Position numbers and translations under genes: made by a program. A model generated the notes under the pieces. That model ran no database searches, had not been told where the DNA came from, and worked only from the letters and a program-made list of their open reading frames with translations. 41,903 bases of DNA from an uncultured bacterium (lineage in GTDB: Bacteria > Muiribacteriota > Ozemobacteria > Ozemobacterales > Ozemobacteraceae). Every line of letters begins with the position of its first letter. Within the stretch, counting starts at the first letter, position 1. Positions 33,908 to 41,388 of this stretch are shown piece after piece. The DNA is taken from the NCBI GenBank assembly GCA_900317935.1, contig ONIU01000061.1, forward strand, positions 1-41,903, written 5' to 3'.

Positions 33908-34360
33908 ATGATTCATATAGAAGACGTATTACAGCAAAACGGAACCGTTTCATTATCTAAAGCAGCATTATTGTGCAGTATGATAGACAACGAGTTAGAT
34001 GACGAACTAGTTGAACATCTTAAGAAGCACAACATATACGCAGTTATAACAAGAGCTGGCGGCTGCGGCGACAACCTTAAAGGTAAGATTCTTCGTAATA
34101 CCTTTGGGGCAGCAGAAAATAGCGGTTTGTTAACAATTAACATGAAGAACCGTCATGTTATCACTTCTCTTGTCGAAGGCATTCTTGCATCCTTTGACAG
34201 TTCTCTTATGAGTGTTTCTGGTGGCGGGTTAAAAATCGGATTAGCAGTTCGTGATAATGATATTGCTATGGGTATTTATGGAAGCATCGGGCTTCCCGGG
34301 TTAGATGTCGATCATGAGATATCAGCCTGCAGAATCCTCTATCATTGTCTGGAGGATTGA
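33908..34360 (+). CDS. HutP-like RNA-binding regulator
   Basis: This is a 150-residue protein, close to B. subtilis HutP (~150). By eye it follows the HutP fold: IYAVITRAGGCGDNLKGKIL parallels HutP's TKVGSMD segment, FGAAENSGLL its AAK.NGLI, NRHVITSLVEGI its EEHALYHAI, and YGSIGLPGLDVDHEI its YGTIGAP...GLEHEA. Of the three metal-binding histidines of HutP two are kept (His83, His136) and one is Ser87. HutP is a Mg- and histidine-dependent antiterminator that binds NAG-repeat RNA. This copy heads a PTS operon, so its ligand is unlikely to be just a hut signal. ATG at 33908 is chosen. A GTG two codons earlier is also possible. It ends three bases before the EIIA gene. Confidence 0.68.
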   Translation: MIHIEDVLQQNGTVSLSKAALLCSMIDNELDDELVEHLKKHNIYAVITRAGGCGDNLKGKILRNTFGAAENSGLLTINMKNRHVITSLVEGILASFDSSLMSVSGGGLKIGLAVRDNDIAMGIYGSIGLPGLDVDHEISACRILYHCLED

Positions 34361-34363
34361 TAA

Positions 34364-34774
34364 ATGATTGGAATTGTTGTTGTTTCACATGGTTTGCTTT
34401 CTGAACAGCTCATTGGAGCAGCTTCACTTATTCTTGGTGAAGCAAAAGCTGTTAAGGCTGTTACCTTTATGGCACGTGAATCATTAGAAGATTTGCGAAA
34501 GAAAACAAGTGAAGCAGCAAATGAATTTACTGAAGACGGCTGTTTGATTTTTACTGATATAATGGGCGGTAGTGCTACAAATGTCAGTATAGAAATTATG
34601 AAAAGCCGCAATGATGTTTATGTAGTTACTGGTGTTAATCTGCCAATGCTTTTAGAAGCTATAAACAGTCGCGAAAGCAGTAGCTTGAAAGATTTGGCGA
34701 ATCAGGTTTCAAACAGTGGCACAAGAAGCATTATAAATCTCAAGGAATATTTCGAAAAAAGAGCTAAAAGATAA
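34364..34774 (+). CDS. PTS mannose/fructose/sorbose-family EIIA
   Basis: A 136-residue cytoplasmic EIIA-Man-type domain that accepts phosphate from HPr and passes it to EIIB. The opening MIGIVVVSHG contains the phosphorylated His9. LIFTDIMGGSATNVSIEIM and VVTGVNLPMLLEA are family motifs. It is separate from EIIB, unlike the fused E. coli ManX. The next gene (EIIB) starts one base after the stop. The sugar cannot be inferred. In delta-proteobacteria, similar separated EIIA/EIIB sets accompany regulatory PTS systems. Confidence 0.93.
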   Translation: MIGIVVVSHGLLSEQLIGAASLILGEAKAVKAVTFMARESLEDLRKKTSEAANEFTEDGCLIFTDIMGGSATNVSIEIMKSRNDVYVVTGVNLPMLLEAINSRESSSLKDLANQVSNSGTRSIINLKEYFEKRAKR

Positions 34775-34775
34775 T

Positions 34776-35237
34776 ATGACAAATATTGCATTTTTAAGAA
34801 TTGATGACAGACTTATTCATGGACAAGTCATTGTAGGATGGCTTCCAGAGATAAAGCCGGAAAATCTTGTTGTTGTTAATGACAATGTTGCTGAAGATGC
34901 AATGCGTCAAGATTTAATGTCTTTGAGCGTTCCTCCTGATGTAGAATTGGAATTCTATTCAACTTCAGATATAAGCGATGAAGATGTTAATGAAAGTTCT
35001 TTTATATTGGTTTCTTCTCCAAAAGATGCTTGGGAATGTCTCCAGAAAGGCATCAAACCTGAAAGGTTTAATGTCGGCGGTATGCATTCCAAAGATGGAA
35101 AAGAAGAAATATTCGAGGCATTACATGTTGATGATGAAGATCGAAAATATTTCGATTTAATCATCAAATCTGGTGTTGAACCTATTTTTCAACCAACTCC
35201 CCAAAATGAACCCAAGCGATTGGGTGATATTCTGTAA
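34776..35237 (+). CDS. PTS mannose/fructose/sorbose-family EIIB
   Basis: A 153-residue EIIB of the mannose family. FLRIDDRLIHGQVIVGWL carries the phosphorylated His15 in the loop typical of this family, followed by VVVNDNVAEDAMRQDLMSL and the FNVGGMHSKDGK region. It receives phosphate from EIIA and donates it to the sugar moved by EIIC/EIID. The membrane subunits are encoded only after two intervening ABC-type genes. Fifteen bases separate its stop from the ATPase gene. Confidence 0.94.
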   Translation: MTNIAFLRIDDRLIHGQVIVGWLPEIKPENLVVVNDNVAEDAMRQDLMSLSVPPDVELEFYSTSDISDEDVNESSFILVSSPKDAWECLQKGIKPERFNVGGMHSKDGKEEIFEALHVDDEDRKYFDLIIKSGVEPIFQPTPQNEPKRLGDIL

Positions 35238-35251
35238 AGTGAGGGCAAGAC

Positions 35252-36394
35252 ATGGCTTCAATTACTTTCAGTAAAGTAGTGAAACAGTATGATGGCGTGA
35301 AAGAGCCTACCGTTAAAGGTATCGATCTCGACATCAAAGACAAAGAGTTTGTCGTTCTGGTTGGTGGTTCTGGATGTGGCAAAAGTACAAGTTTACGTAT
35401 GATTGCCGGTCTTGAAGACATAACCAGCGGCGAAATCAAGATTGGTGATACAGTTGTAAACAATTTACCACCTAAAGATCGTGATATTGCTATGGTTTTC
35501 CAGAACTATGCTCTTTATCCGCACATGACTGTCAGAGAAAACCTTTCTTTTGGTTTGAAGCTTAGAAAGCTTCCACAGGAAGAAATTGATAGGCGTGTTG
35601 ACGAAGCAGCAAAGATGCTTGAAATTGCTGAGTATCTTGACAGACTTCCAAAACAGTTATCTGGTGGTCAGAGACAGCGTGTTGCTCTTGGTAGAACAAT
35701 TGTTCGTGAACCAAAGGTATTCCTTATGGACGAACCACTTTCTAACCTTGATGCTAAATTGCGTGTTCAGATGCGTGCCGTTATTAAAAAATTGCACCAG
35801 CGCTTAAAAACAACCTTTGTTTATGTTACACATGACCAGGTTGAAGCAATGACAATGGCTGACCGTATTGTTATTCTCCATCAGGGTATAATACAGCAAT
35901 ACGATGTTCCATCTGTTATTTATGAAAAACCAGCAAACGTATTTGTTGCACAGTTTATAGGTTCACCGCCAATGAATGTAATGGACGTTAAACGAACCGA
36001 TAAAGGTATGAGTCTGTTACCAAAAGAAGAATCCGGTGAAAAGATAGACTGGGAAATCAAACTTGCAGACTATTTCAAGGCAGATGCTCTTGAAGATGAT
36101 ATGAGAATAGGTATCAGACCTGAACATATTCTTATTGGTGACCAGGCAGAAGGTGTTCCTTGCTTGAAAGTTCCCTGCAAAGTTGATTTGATGGAACCAA
36201 TGGGTGCAGAAACTTACCTCTATCTGGAATGCAACGGTCTTAGCATTAACGCTAGAGTTGCTCCAACTGTAAAAGTTGAAGTAGGTCAGAAAGTTACAGC
36301 TAATATTCCGTTAGATAAATTCCATCTCTTTAAAAAGTCTGATACTACAAGAATCGGACGAAAGAGTGAAGTTGAATTAAAAAAGGGTGCATAA
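35252..36394 (+). CDS. ABC transporter ATPase, MsmK/UgpC/MalK family
   Basis: A 380-residue sugar-importer ATPase. Walker A is GGSGCGKST, the Q-loop is MVFQNYALYPHMT, the signature is LSGGQRQRVALGR, Walker B is VFLMDEPLSNLDAKLR, and the switch is THDQVEAMTMADR. A C-terminal regulatory TOBE/OB domain (~240-375) includes GIRPEHILI. Such ATPases energise oligosaccharide or glycerol-phosphate ABC importers and are sometimes shared among several. No MalF/MalG-type permease is present in the window. The ribosome binding site GAGGG is good. It sits between EIIB and a solute-binding protein gene and is followed by a terminator hairpin. Confidence 0.94.
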   Translation: MASITFSKVVKQYDGVKEPTVKGIDLDIKDKEFVVLVGGSGCGKSTSLRMIAGLEDITSGEIKIGDTVVNNLPPKDRDIAMVFQNYALYPHMTVRENLSFGLKLRKLPQEEIDRRVDEAAKMLEIAEYLDRLPKQLSGGQRQRVALGRTIVREPKVFLMDEPLSNLDAKLRVQMRAVIKKLHQRLKTTFVYVTHDQVEAMTMADRIVILHQGIIQQYDVPSVIYEKPANVFVAQFIGSPPMNVMDVKRTDKGMSLLPKEESGEKIDWEIKLADYFKADALEDDMRIGIRPEHILIGDQAEGVPCLKVPCKVDLMEPMGAETYLYLECNGLSINARVAPTVKVEVGQKVTANIPLDKFHLFKKSDTTRIGRKSEVELKKGA

Positions 36395-36413
36395 TCCTTT
36401 GAAATGAAAATAG

Positions 36414-36452
36414 AACTCTCCTCGTAATGAATTAGTTGCGAGGAGAGTTTTA
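36414..36452 (+). terminator. Intra-operon terminator hairpin
   Basis: AACTCTCCTCG (36414-36424) pairs perfectly with CGAGGAGAGTT (36439-36449) around a 14-base loop, followed by TTT. It lies between the ATPase and solute-binding protein genes, where it would end or attenuate the transcript. The T run is short, so partial read-through is plausible. Confidence 0.75.
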
Positions 36453-36502
36453 CTCATTAAAGAAAGATTTTACATCTCATACTTGTGAATTGTTGGTGAA
36501 CT

Positions 36503-37768
36503 ATGGTTAAGCCTCTTAAAATATTATTAGTAAGTATACTTAGCATAACATTAATTTCTCTTACTGCCTGTTGTAACTCTGAAAATTCTTCTTCTGGCAA
36601 TTCTGAAGGAAAAATAGTTTTAGAATTCTGGAATACAATGGAAGGTCGAGAAGCAGCGGTTATGCCTGAAGTTTTAAAGGCTTTTCATAGCAAGTATCCT
36701 GACATAACAGTTAAAGAAACAAGCGTTGATTTTTATGGGGCTCGTGAGAAGTTTATTAAAGAAGCTTCTGAGGGAAAAGGGCCAGATTTAATCAGAACCG
36801 ACAGATTCTGGCTACCTACTTTTGTTGACAAAGGGCTTTTGGCTGAAATCAAAGAAAATGAAATCACAGAAGAACTGGCGGATATGGTTCCTGTAGCAAG
36901 AGAATTTGTTACAGTTGACAAGAAAATATGGGCAATTCCTATATCTGTAGACAGTTTAGCAATGTTTTACAACAAAGCTCATTTCAGAGAAAAGTCTATT
37001 CCGGCCCCGAAAGATTTAGATGAGTTTTCTAAGGCATGTGAAAAACTGACTGATTCTACAAACGACAGATACGGTTTCTTTATTTATCCAAACGGCTGGT
37101 ATTTTGAACCATTTTTCTTTGCCTTTGGCGGTCAGTATTTTGATGCTGATGGTAAGTTGTTTATCAAATCAGATGCAGGAAGAAAGGCATTAGAATTTCT
37201 TCTCCATATAAAAGCTGATTTAAAGGCTGTTCCACCAATGCAGTTTTCTACTAAGCTTTATGGAACAATGATAAAAAGTTTTTCTTCTGGACAGACTAGC
37301 ATGATTTTTACTGGGCCTTGGGCTATTAGAGACATTATTGCTGGTTCTGCATTTAGAGACAATAATGCTAATCTCGGTGTTGAACAGATTCCTGCCGGTC
37401 CAAGAGGAACTTTTTCTCCTATAGGCTGTCAGTCTATTGCTATTTCAAGCAAATCAAAGCAGAGAGAAGCAGCTTTGAAATTTGCAAAATTCATGTTTGA
37501 TTTTGAAATTCAAAAGAAGTTTACAATGGCAAATTATGGTTTGCCGGCTAGACGAAAAGTTTTTGCCGCTCCAGAACTTAAGAAAGACCCATATTTACAG
37601 ACTTTTATCAGACAGCTTCAGATGAGTTGCAAGGCGTATACTCATCCTCACCAGAGCGATATTTATGAACCTTTAGGTGATAAGATAGTCAAAGTTCTTA
37701 ATGGTGATTTAACTATTGAATATGCGCTTTCTGACATAGAAACTGAATGGAAGGCATCTCATCCTTGA
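36503..37768 (+). CDS. ABC transporter sugar-binding lipoprotein (family 1)
   Basis: A 421-residue extracellular solute-binding protein of the maltose/sn-glycerol-phosphate type. The lipoprotein signal ends in LISLTAC, with the lipidated Cys near residue 23. The two-lobe fold is recognisable: LEFWNTMEGREAAVMPEVLKAF, GKGPDLIRTDRFW, IWAIPISVDSLAMFYNKAHF, SGQTSMIFTGPWAI, and KQREAALKFAKFMFD with TMANYGLPARRKVF. It would present sugars to an ABC permease, but none is encoded nearby. It follows the MsmK-type ATPase after a terminator and is followed after 15 bases by EIIC. The ligand is unknown. Confidence 0.92.
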   Translation: MVKPLKILLVSILSITLISLTACCNSENSSSGNSEGKIVLEFWNTMEGREAAVMPEVLKAFHSKYPDITVKETSVDFYGAREKFIKEASEGKGPDLIRTDRFWLPTFVDKGLLAEIKENEITEELADMVPVAREFVTVDKKIWAIPISVDSLAMFYNKAHFREKSIPAPKDLDEFSKACEKLTDSTNDRYGFFIYPNGWYFEPFFFAFGGQYFDADGKLFIKSDAGRKALEFLLHIKADLKAVPPMQFSTKLYGTMIKSFSSGQTSMIFTGPWAIRDIIAGSAFRDNNANLGVEQIPAGPRGTFSPIGCQSIAISSKSKQREAALKFAKFMFDFEIQKKFTMANYGLPARRKVFAAPELKKDPYLQTFIRQLQMSCKAYTHPHQSDIYEPLGDKIVKVLNGDLTIEYALSDIETEWKASHP

Positions 37769-37783
37769 ATTGGTTGATTTTTG

Positions 37784-38590
37784 ATGGAACATCTTAGTGT
37801 ATCGTTAATTGTAGCATTAATTGGCGGCATAGTTGATTTGGATTCGACTGCCGTTGTTCAATGCATGATTTCTCAGCCCATAGTTGCTGCACCACTTACG
37901 GGTTTAATTTTAGGAAGTATGCTGGGAGATTATGCAGCCGGGCTACAATTAGGGTTAATGGTAGGTGTAATCCTTCAATTAGTTTGGATAGAACAATTAC
38001 CTTTAGGCATGAATGTTCCGCCAGATGCTGCTTTAGCCTCAGTTTTGTCGGTGGCTTTAGGTTTCTGTGCTGGTCATAATTACAGCAGTTATGCTGAAAG
38101 AGAAGTTTGTTATACTGTAGGTTTATTGATTTCTGTTGGTTTGGGTTTGCTTGGTAGAAGTCTAGATATGTTTGTGAGACGCTTAAACACAAATATTGAC
38201 TCCTGGGTAAATCAGAAAATTGAAGATAATAACTTTGGGGCAATAAGATTTGGTCATTTAATAGGCAGTTTTACCACATTTACCAAGGCATTTATTTTTT
38301 GTTTTTTAATATTATGGTTTGGAGTGGAACCGCTTAAATATTTTACCCGCATGATGAATATAGCTCAGAGCGGTGGTTTTATTGTTGTTCAGGGGCTTTT
38401 GCCTGCAGTTGGATTTTCTGTTTTAGCAAGTATGTGCTTAAAAAATAAAACAGAGATTAAGTATTTTATTGGCGGTATATTGCTTTTTACTATATTCCCT
38501 TCAAAGATATGGATAGCTATTATAGCCTCATTTATGGTTATGCTTAGCTATTATAGTAAAACCCAAAAACCAAAGAAGGGCAAGAAATGA
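37784..38590 (+). CDS. PTS mannose/sorbose-family EIIC
   Basis: A 268-residue membrane channel subunit with about six to eight hydrophobic segments. Family words are ALIGGIVDLDSTAVVQCMIS, QPIVAAPLTGLILGSMLGD, GLQLGLMVGVILQLVWIEQL and PLGMNVPPDAALASVL. With EIID it forms the mannose-type transporter. ATG at 37784 is chosen over a TTG one codon earlier. The ribosome binding site is weak, which suggests translation coupled to the upstream solute-binding protein. The last four bases overlap the EIID start (ATGA). Confidence 0.92.
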   Translation: MEHLSVSLIVALIGGIVDLDSTAVVQCMISQPIVAAPLTGLILGSMLGDYAAGLQLGLMVGVILQLVWIEQLPLGMNVPPDAALASVLSVALGFCAGHNYSSYAEREVCYTVGLLISVGLGLLGRSLDMFVRRLNTNIDSWVNQKIEDNNFGAIRFGHLIGSFTTFTKAFIFCFLILWFGVEPLKYFTRMMNIAQSGGFIVVQGLLPAVGFSVLASMCLKNKTEIKYFIGGILLFTIFPSKIWIAIIASFMVMLSYYSKTQKPKKGKK

Positions 38591-39381
38591 CTTTATCAAA
38601 GTGGCTATTGTTTAAAATTGCTTTGAGAAGCTTTCTTTTGCAGGCTTCTTGGAATTACCGCGGCATGATGAGCATGGGGTTCCTTTATTCAATAGCGCCT
38701 GGTCTGGATAGTATATATGAAGACCAAAATGCTAGAGAATTGGCATACATGCGCCATTTTGAATATTTCAACACTAACCCGTATTTCTCTTCTATTGTTA
38801 TGGGGGTAACTCTTGCATTAGAAGAAAAATACAATAACGGAGACAAGCTTGTTAATCCTGAAATGATACATGATACCAAGGAAGCATTAATGACTTCGTT
38901 GGCAGCTATAGGTGATGGACTGTTTTGGGATAGCTGGCGGCCATTTGTAGCTACTTTGGCAATAGTATTTGCATCAGGTAATTACAAATTAACTCCTTTT
39001 ATCTTTCTAATCTTGTATAATATTCCCCATCTGTATTTCAGGTTTGCCGGAATCTTTTGGGGATATGATGATGGAATGAACGTTATCAGGAAACTTAAGC
39101 AGTTTCAGTTCCCGCAAATTAGACAGACTCTTAGGTTGGGAACCATGGTTCTGCTTGCTTATCTGATTCCTAACCATGTTAATGTTCATACACCATTTTT
39201 GTTAGCCAATTTAAAATTGGAATATTTTTATTTTGGAGAAAAGGTAGTTCAGGGATTAGGGGCATTAATTCTAGTTACTTTAGGCACAATTGCTTATAGG
39301 GAAAAAATTAATGTTTTATTAATCTCTTTTCTGCTTCTAATTTTGGCCCTGATGTTTTATCATTGGGGAATACTTATTTAA
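38587..39381 (+). CDS. PTS mannose/sorbose-family EIID
   Basis: A 264-residue subunit unique to mannose-type PTS. The motifs FKIALRSFLLQASWNYRGMM, GFLYSIAPGLDSIYED, HFEYFNTNPYFSSIVMGVTLALEE and LAAIGDGLFWDSWRPFVATLAI are clearly EIID. The C-terminus contains two or three membrane segments. With EIIA, EIIB and EIIC the full permease complex is encoded here, but split by two ABC genes. The HPr gene follows after ten bases. Confidence 0.93.
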   Translation: MTLSKWLLFKIALRSFLLQASWNYRGMMSMGFLYSIAPGLDSIYEDQNARELAYMRHFEYFNTNPYFSSIVMGVTLALEEKYNNGDKLVNPEMIHDTKEALMTSLAAIGDGLFWDSWRPFVATLAIVFASGNYKLTPFIFLILYNIPHLYFRFAGIFWGYDDGMNVIRKLKQFQFPQIRQTLRLGTMVLLAYLIPNHVNVHTPFLLANLKLEYFYFGEKVVQGLGALILVTLGTIAYREKINVLLISFLLLILALMFYHWGILI

Positions 39382-39391
39382 GGACCTGAGA

Positions 39392-39664
39392 ATGAAAAGA
39401 AAAGAAGTTGAAATTAAAAACAAACTTGGGTTACACGCTAGACCTGCTTCACTATTGGTAAAGCTGGCTGGTAAATACTCTTCTGAAATAGACCTTATCA
39501 AGGAAGATACGGAAGTAAATGCAAAAAGTATCCTTGGAGTTATGATGCTCGCTGCTGGTCCAGGTCAGAAACTTACTATTACTGCTGAAGGAAGCGATGA
39601 AGTTGAAGCTGTAGAAGCTTTAGCTGCTTTAATCGACAGCGGTTTCGGTGAGGAATTAGTTTAA
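39392..39664 (+). CDS. ptsH: Phosphocarrier protein HPr
   Basis: A 90-residue HPr. NKLGLHARPASLLV contains the catalytic His15, and NAKSILGVMMLAAGPG carries Ser46, the site used by HPr kinase/phosphorylase in organisms that have it. HPrK is not in the window. HPr shuttles phosphate from EI to EIIA. EI begins directly after its stop codon. Confidence 0.95.
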   Translation: MKRKEVEIKNKLGLHARPASLLVKLAGKYSSEIDLIKEDTEVNAKSILGVMMLAAGPGQKLTITAEGSDEVEAVEALAALIDSGFGEELV

Positions 39665-41365
39665 ATGTCTGATAGATTGCAAAATCAATGCTTTGAGAAA
39701 GGAATTATAGGTTCAAGTGGAACCTGCGTTGCTCATTGCTACGTATTTAAAAAGCGCATTGAAGTCGAACGTCGTTCGATAACAGAAGAACAAATTCCTG
39801 AAGAAATTCAAAGACTTGATTTTGCAATCAAAAAGACTGCTGATGACATCCAGAATTTTCGCAAGAGAGCAGAAGAACGGCATGGTGAAAAATATGCTGC
39901 TATTTTCGACTCTCACCTGTTAATGCTGGAAGACCCTCATTTTAGGCCAAAACTGGTTTCTAGAATTGAAAAAGATAGAATAAATGTAGAATGTGCGGTT
40001 AGAGAGCGAATAGATGAAATACACAAGGGCTTTGCAGCTATTGCTGACCCATATTTAAGGGAAAGAGCAATAGATATAAAAGATGTTGGCGATAGACTAC
40101 TGCGCCATTTATTGGGGTTAGATGAGCCTGCAGATAAAATAGACGGTAAGCCTTATGTGCTGGTTGCTCAAGAAGTTACACCCAGTGAACTTCTTGATTT
40201 CGCCAGAGGAGAACTGAGAGGAATATGCCTTGATACAGGCGGAGCTACATCTCATGTAGCTATTTTGTCTGATGCTTTGGGCATACCTTCAATATTTGGG
40301 CTTAATGATTTTTCAGAAAAAGTTAATACTGATGATGTTCTGATAATTGATACAAGAACCTCACCAAAAATAATTGTTAATCCAAAATCTGAGGTAATTA
40401 CTGCTTTTGAAGAGAGTATAGAAAAAGACAGCAGCAGTTTGAAAAAGTCTGAAATCACTTCTGATGGAATAGAACTGCATATTGGAGCAAATGTTGCAAG
40501 GGTTGAAGAAATTCCGACTCTTCAGAAACTGGGTGTTAAGCATATAGGCTTGTTCAGAAGTGAGTTTGTTTTTATGGAAAGCCTGGATTCTCCTTCTGAA
40601 AAATATCAGACAGAAGTTTATTCTGAGCTGGTCAAAGGGGTTCCTGGCACAGTTGTTTTAAGAACTTTAGACATTGGTTCAGATAAACCTTTAAAGTATC
40701 TGCCTTTGAATGATGAGAATAATCCTGCTATGGGCTTCAGATCTGTCAGATTTTCTCTTTCAAGACCCGATGTATTGGAACCTCAATTAAGGGCAATGAT
40801 TAAGGCAGCACAATACGGAAATTGCAGAATATTGTTTCCAATGGTTTCTGTACCAAATGAATTAAAGAAGATTTCGGAATTATTTAATAAAATTGTAGAT
40901 GAAATAAAGCCAGAAAAAGTTCCTGAATGGGGTATTATGCTGGAAGTGCCTTCAACTGCATTTATGCTTAATGAAATAGCAAAATTCACAAATTATATTA
41001 GCGTTGGAACTAATGATTTAATGCAGTTTTTCTTTGCTATAGACAGAACTAACGAAAAGCTTTCCGGATATGCTGATTTTCTTTCGATGCCTTTTATGAG
41101 ATTTATGAATCAGTTTGTGAGTGAAGCTGTGAAACTTAACATAAAGGTTGGAGCCTGTGGTGAAATGGCGTCTGACCCAGCAGGTTTTATCGCCTTGCTT
41201 GGTATTGGCGTGGAAGAATTCGGTATGAGACCTGCTGTAATTGATAAAATGAGAGAACTTATTCCAAATCTGAATAAAAAGAATATTACAGGTTTTATTA
41301 AAAACATTTTAAAACGTAAAGAATTAGTCAATATTCGTCAGCTTATTGAATTGACATACTTATAA
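39665..41365 (+). CDS. ptsI: PTS enzyme I, phosphoenolpyruvate-protein phosphotransferase
   Basis: A 566-residue protein that transfers phosphate from PEP to HPr. The HPr-binding N-domain is followed by the swivelling histidine in TGGATSHVAILSDALGIPS (His197). The PEP-binding barrel has FRSEFVFME, RTLDIGSDKPLKYL, NPAMGFRSVR, and GIMLEVPSTAFMLNEIAKF with SVGTNDLMQFFFAIDR. The catalytic Cys lies in KVGACGEMASDP. All key residues are present, so the relay EI-HPr-EIIA-EIIB-EIICD appears functional. Confidence 0.96.
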   Translation: MSDRLQNQCFEKGIIGSSGTCVAHCYVFKKRIEVERRSITEEQIPEEIQRLDFAIKKTADDIQNFRKRAEERHGEKYAAIFDSHLLMLEDPHFRPKLVSRIEKDRINVECAVRERIDEIHKGFAAIADPYLRERAIDIKDVGDRLLRHLLGLDEPADKIDGKPYVLVAQEVTPSELLDFARGELRGICLDTGGATSHVAILSDALGIPSIFGLNDFSEKVNTDDVLIIDTRTSPKIIVNPKSEVITAFEESIEKDSSSLKKSEITSDGIELHIGANVARVEEIPTLQKLGVKHIGLFRSEFVFMESLDSPSEKYQTEVYSELVKGVPGTVVLRTLDIGSDKPLKYLPLNDENNPAMGFRSVRFSLSRPDVLEPQLRAMIKAAQYGNCRILFPMVSVPNELKKISELFNKIVDEIKPEKVPEWGIMLEVPSTAFMLNEIAKFTNYISVGTNDLMQFFFAIDRTNEKLSGYADFLSMPFMRFMNQFVSEAVKLNIKVGACGEMASDPAGFIALLGIGVEEFGMRPAVIDKMRELIPNLNKKNITGFIKNILKRKELVNIRQLIELTYL

Positions 41366-41388
41366 GCTTTTTCTGAAAGGTATAATAA

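Noticed and set aside
36395..36460. Classical HutP RNA site (three NAG triplets spaced by four bases)
   Set aside because: Only isolated TAG triplets are present around the hairpin, not the regular spacing of known HutP sites.
41351..41386. TTGACA and TATAAT upstream of kdsB as a promoter
   Set aside because: The spacing is 24 bases, far from the 16-18 needed, and the TTGACA lies within the end of ptsI.
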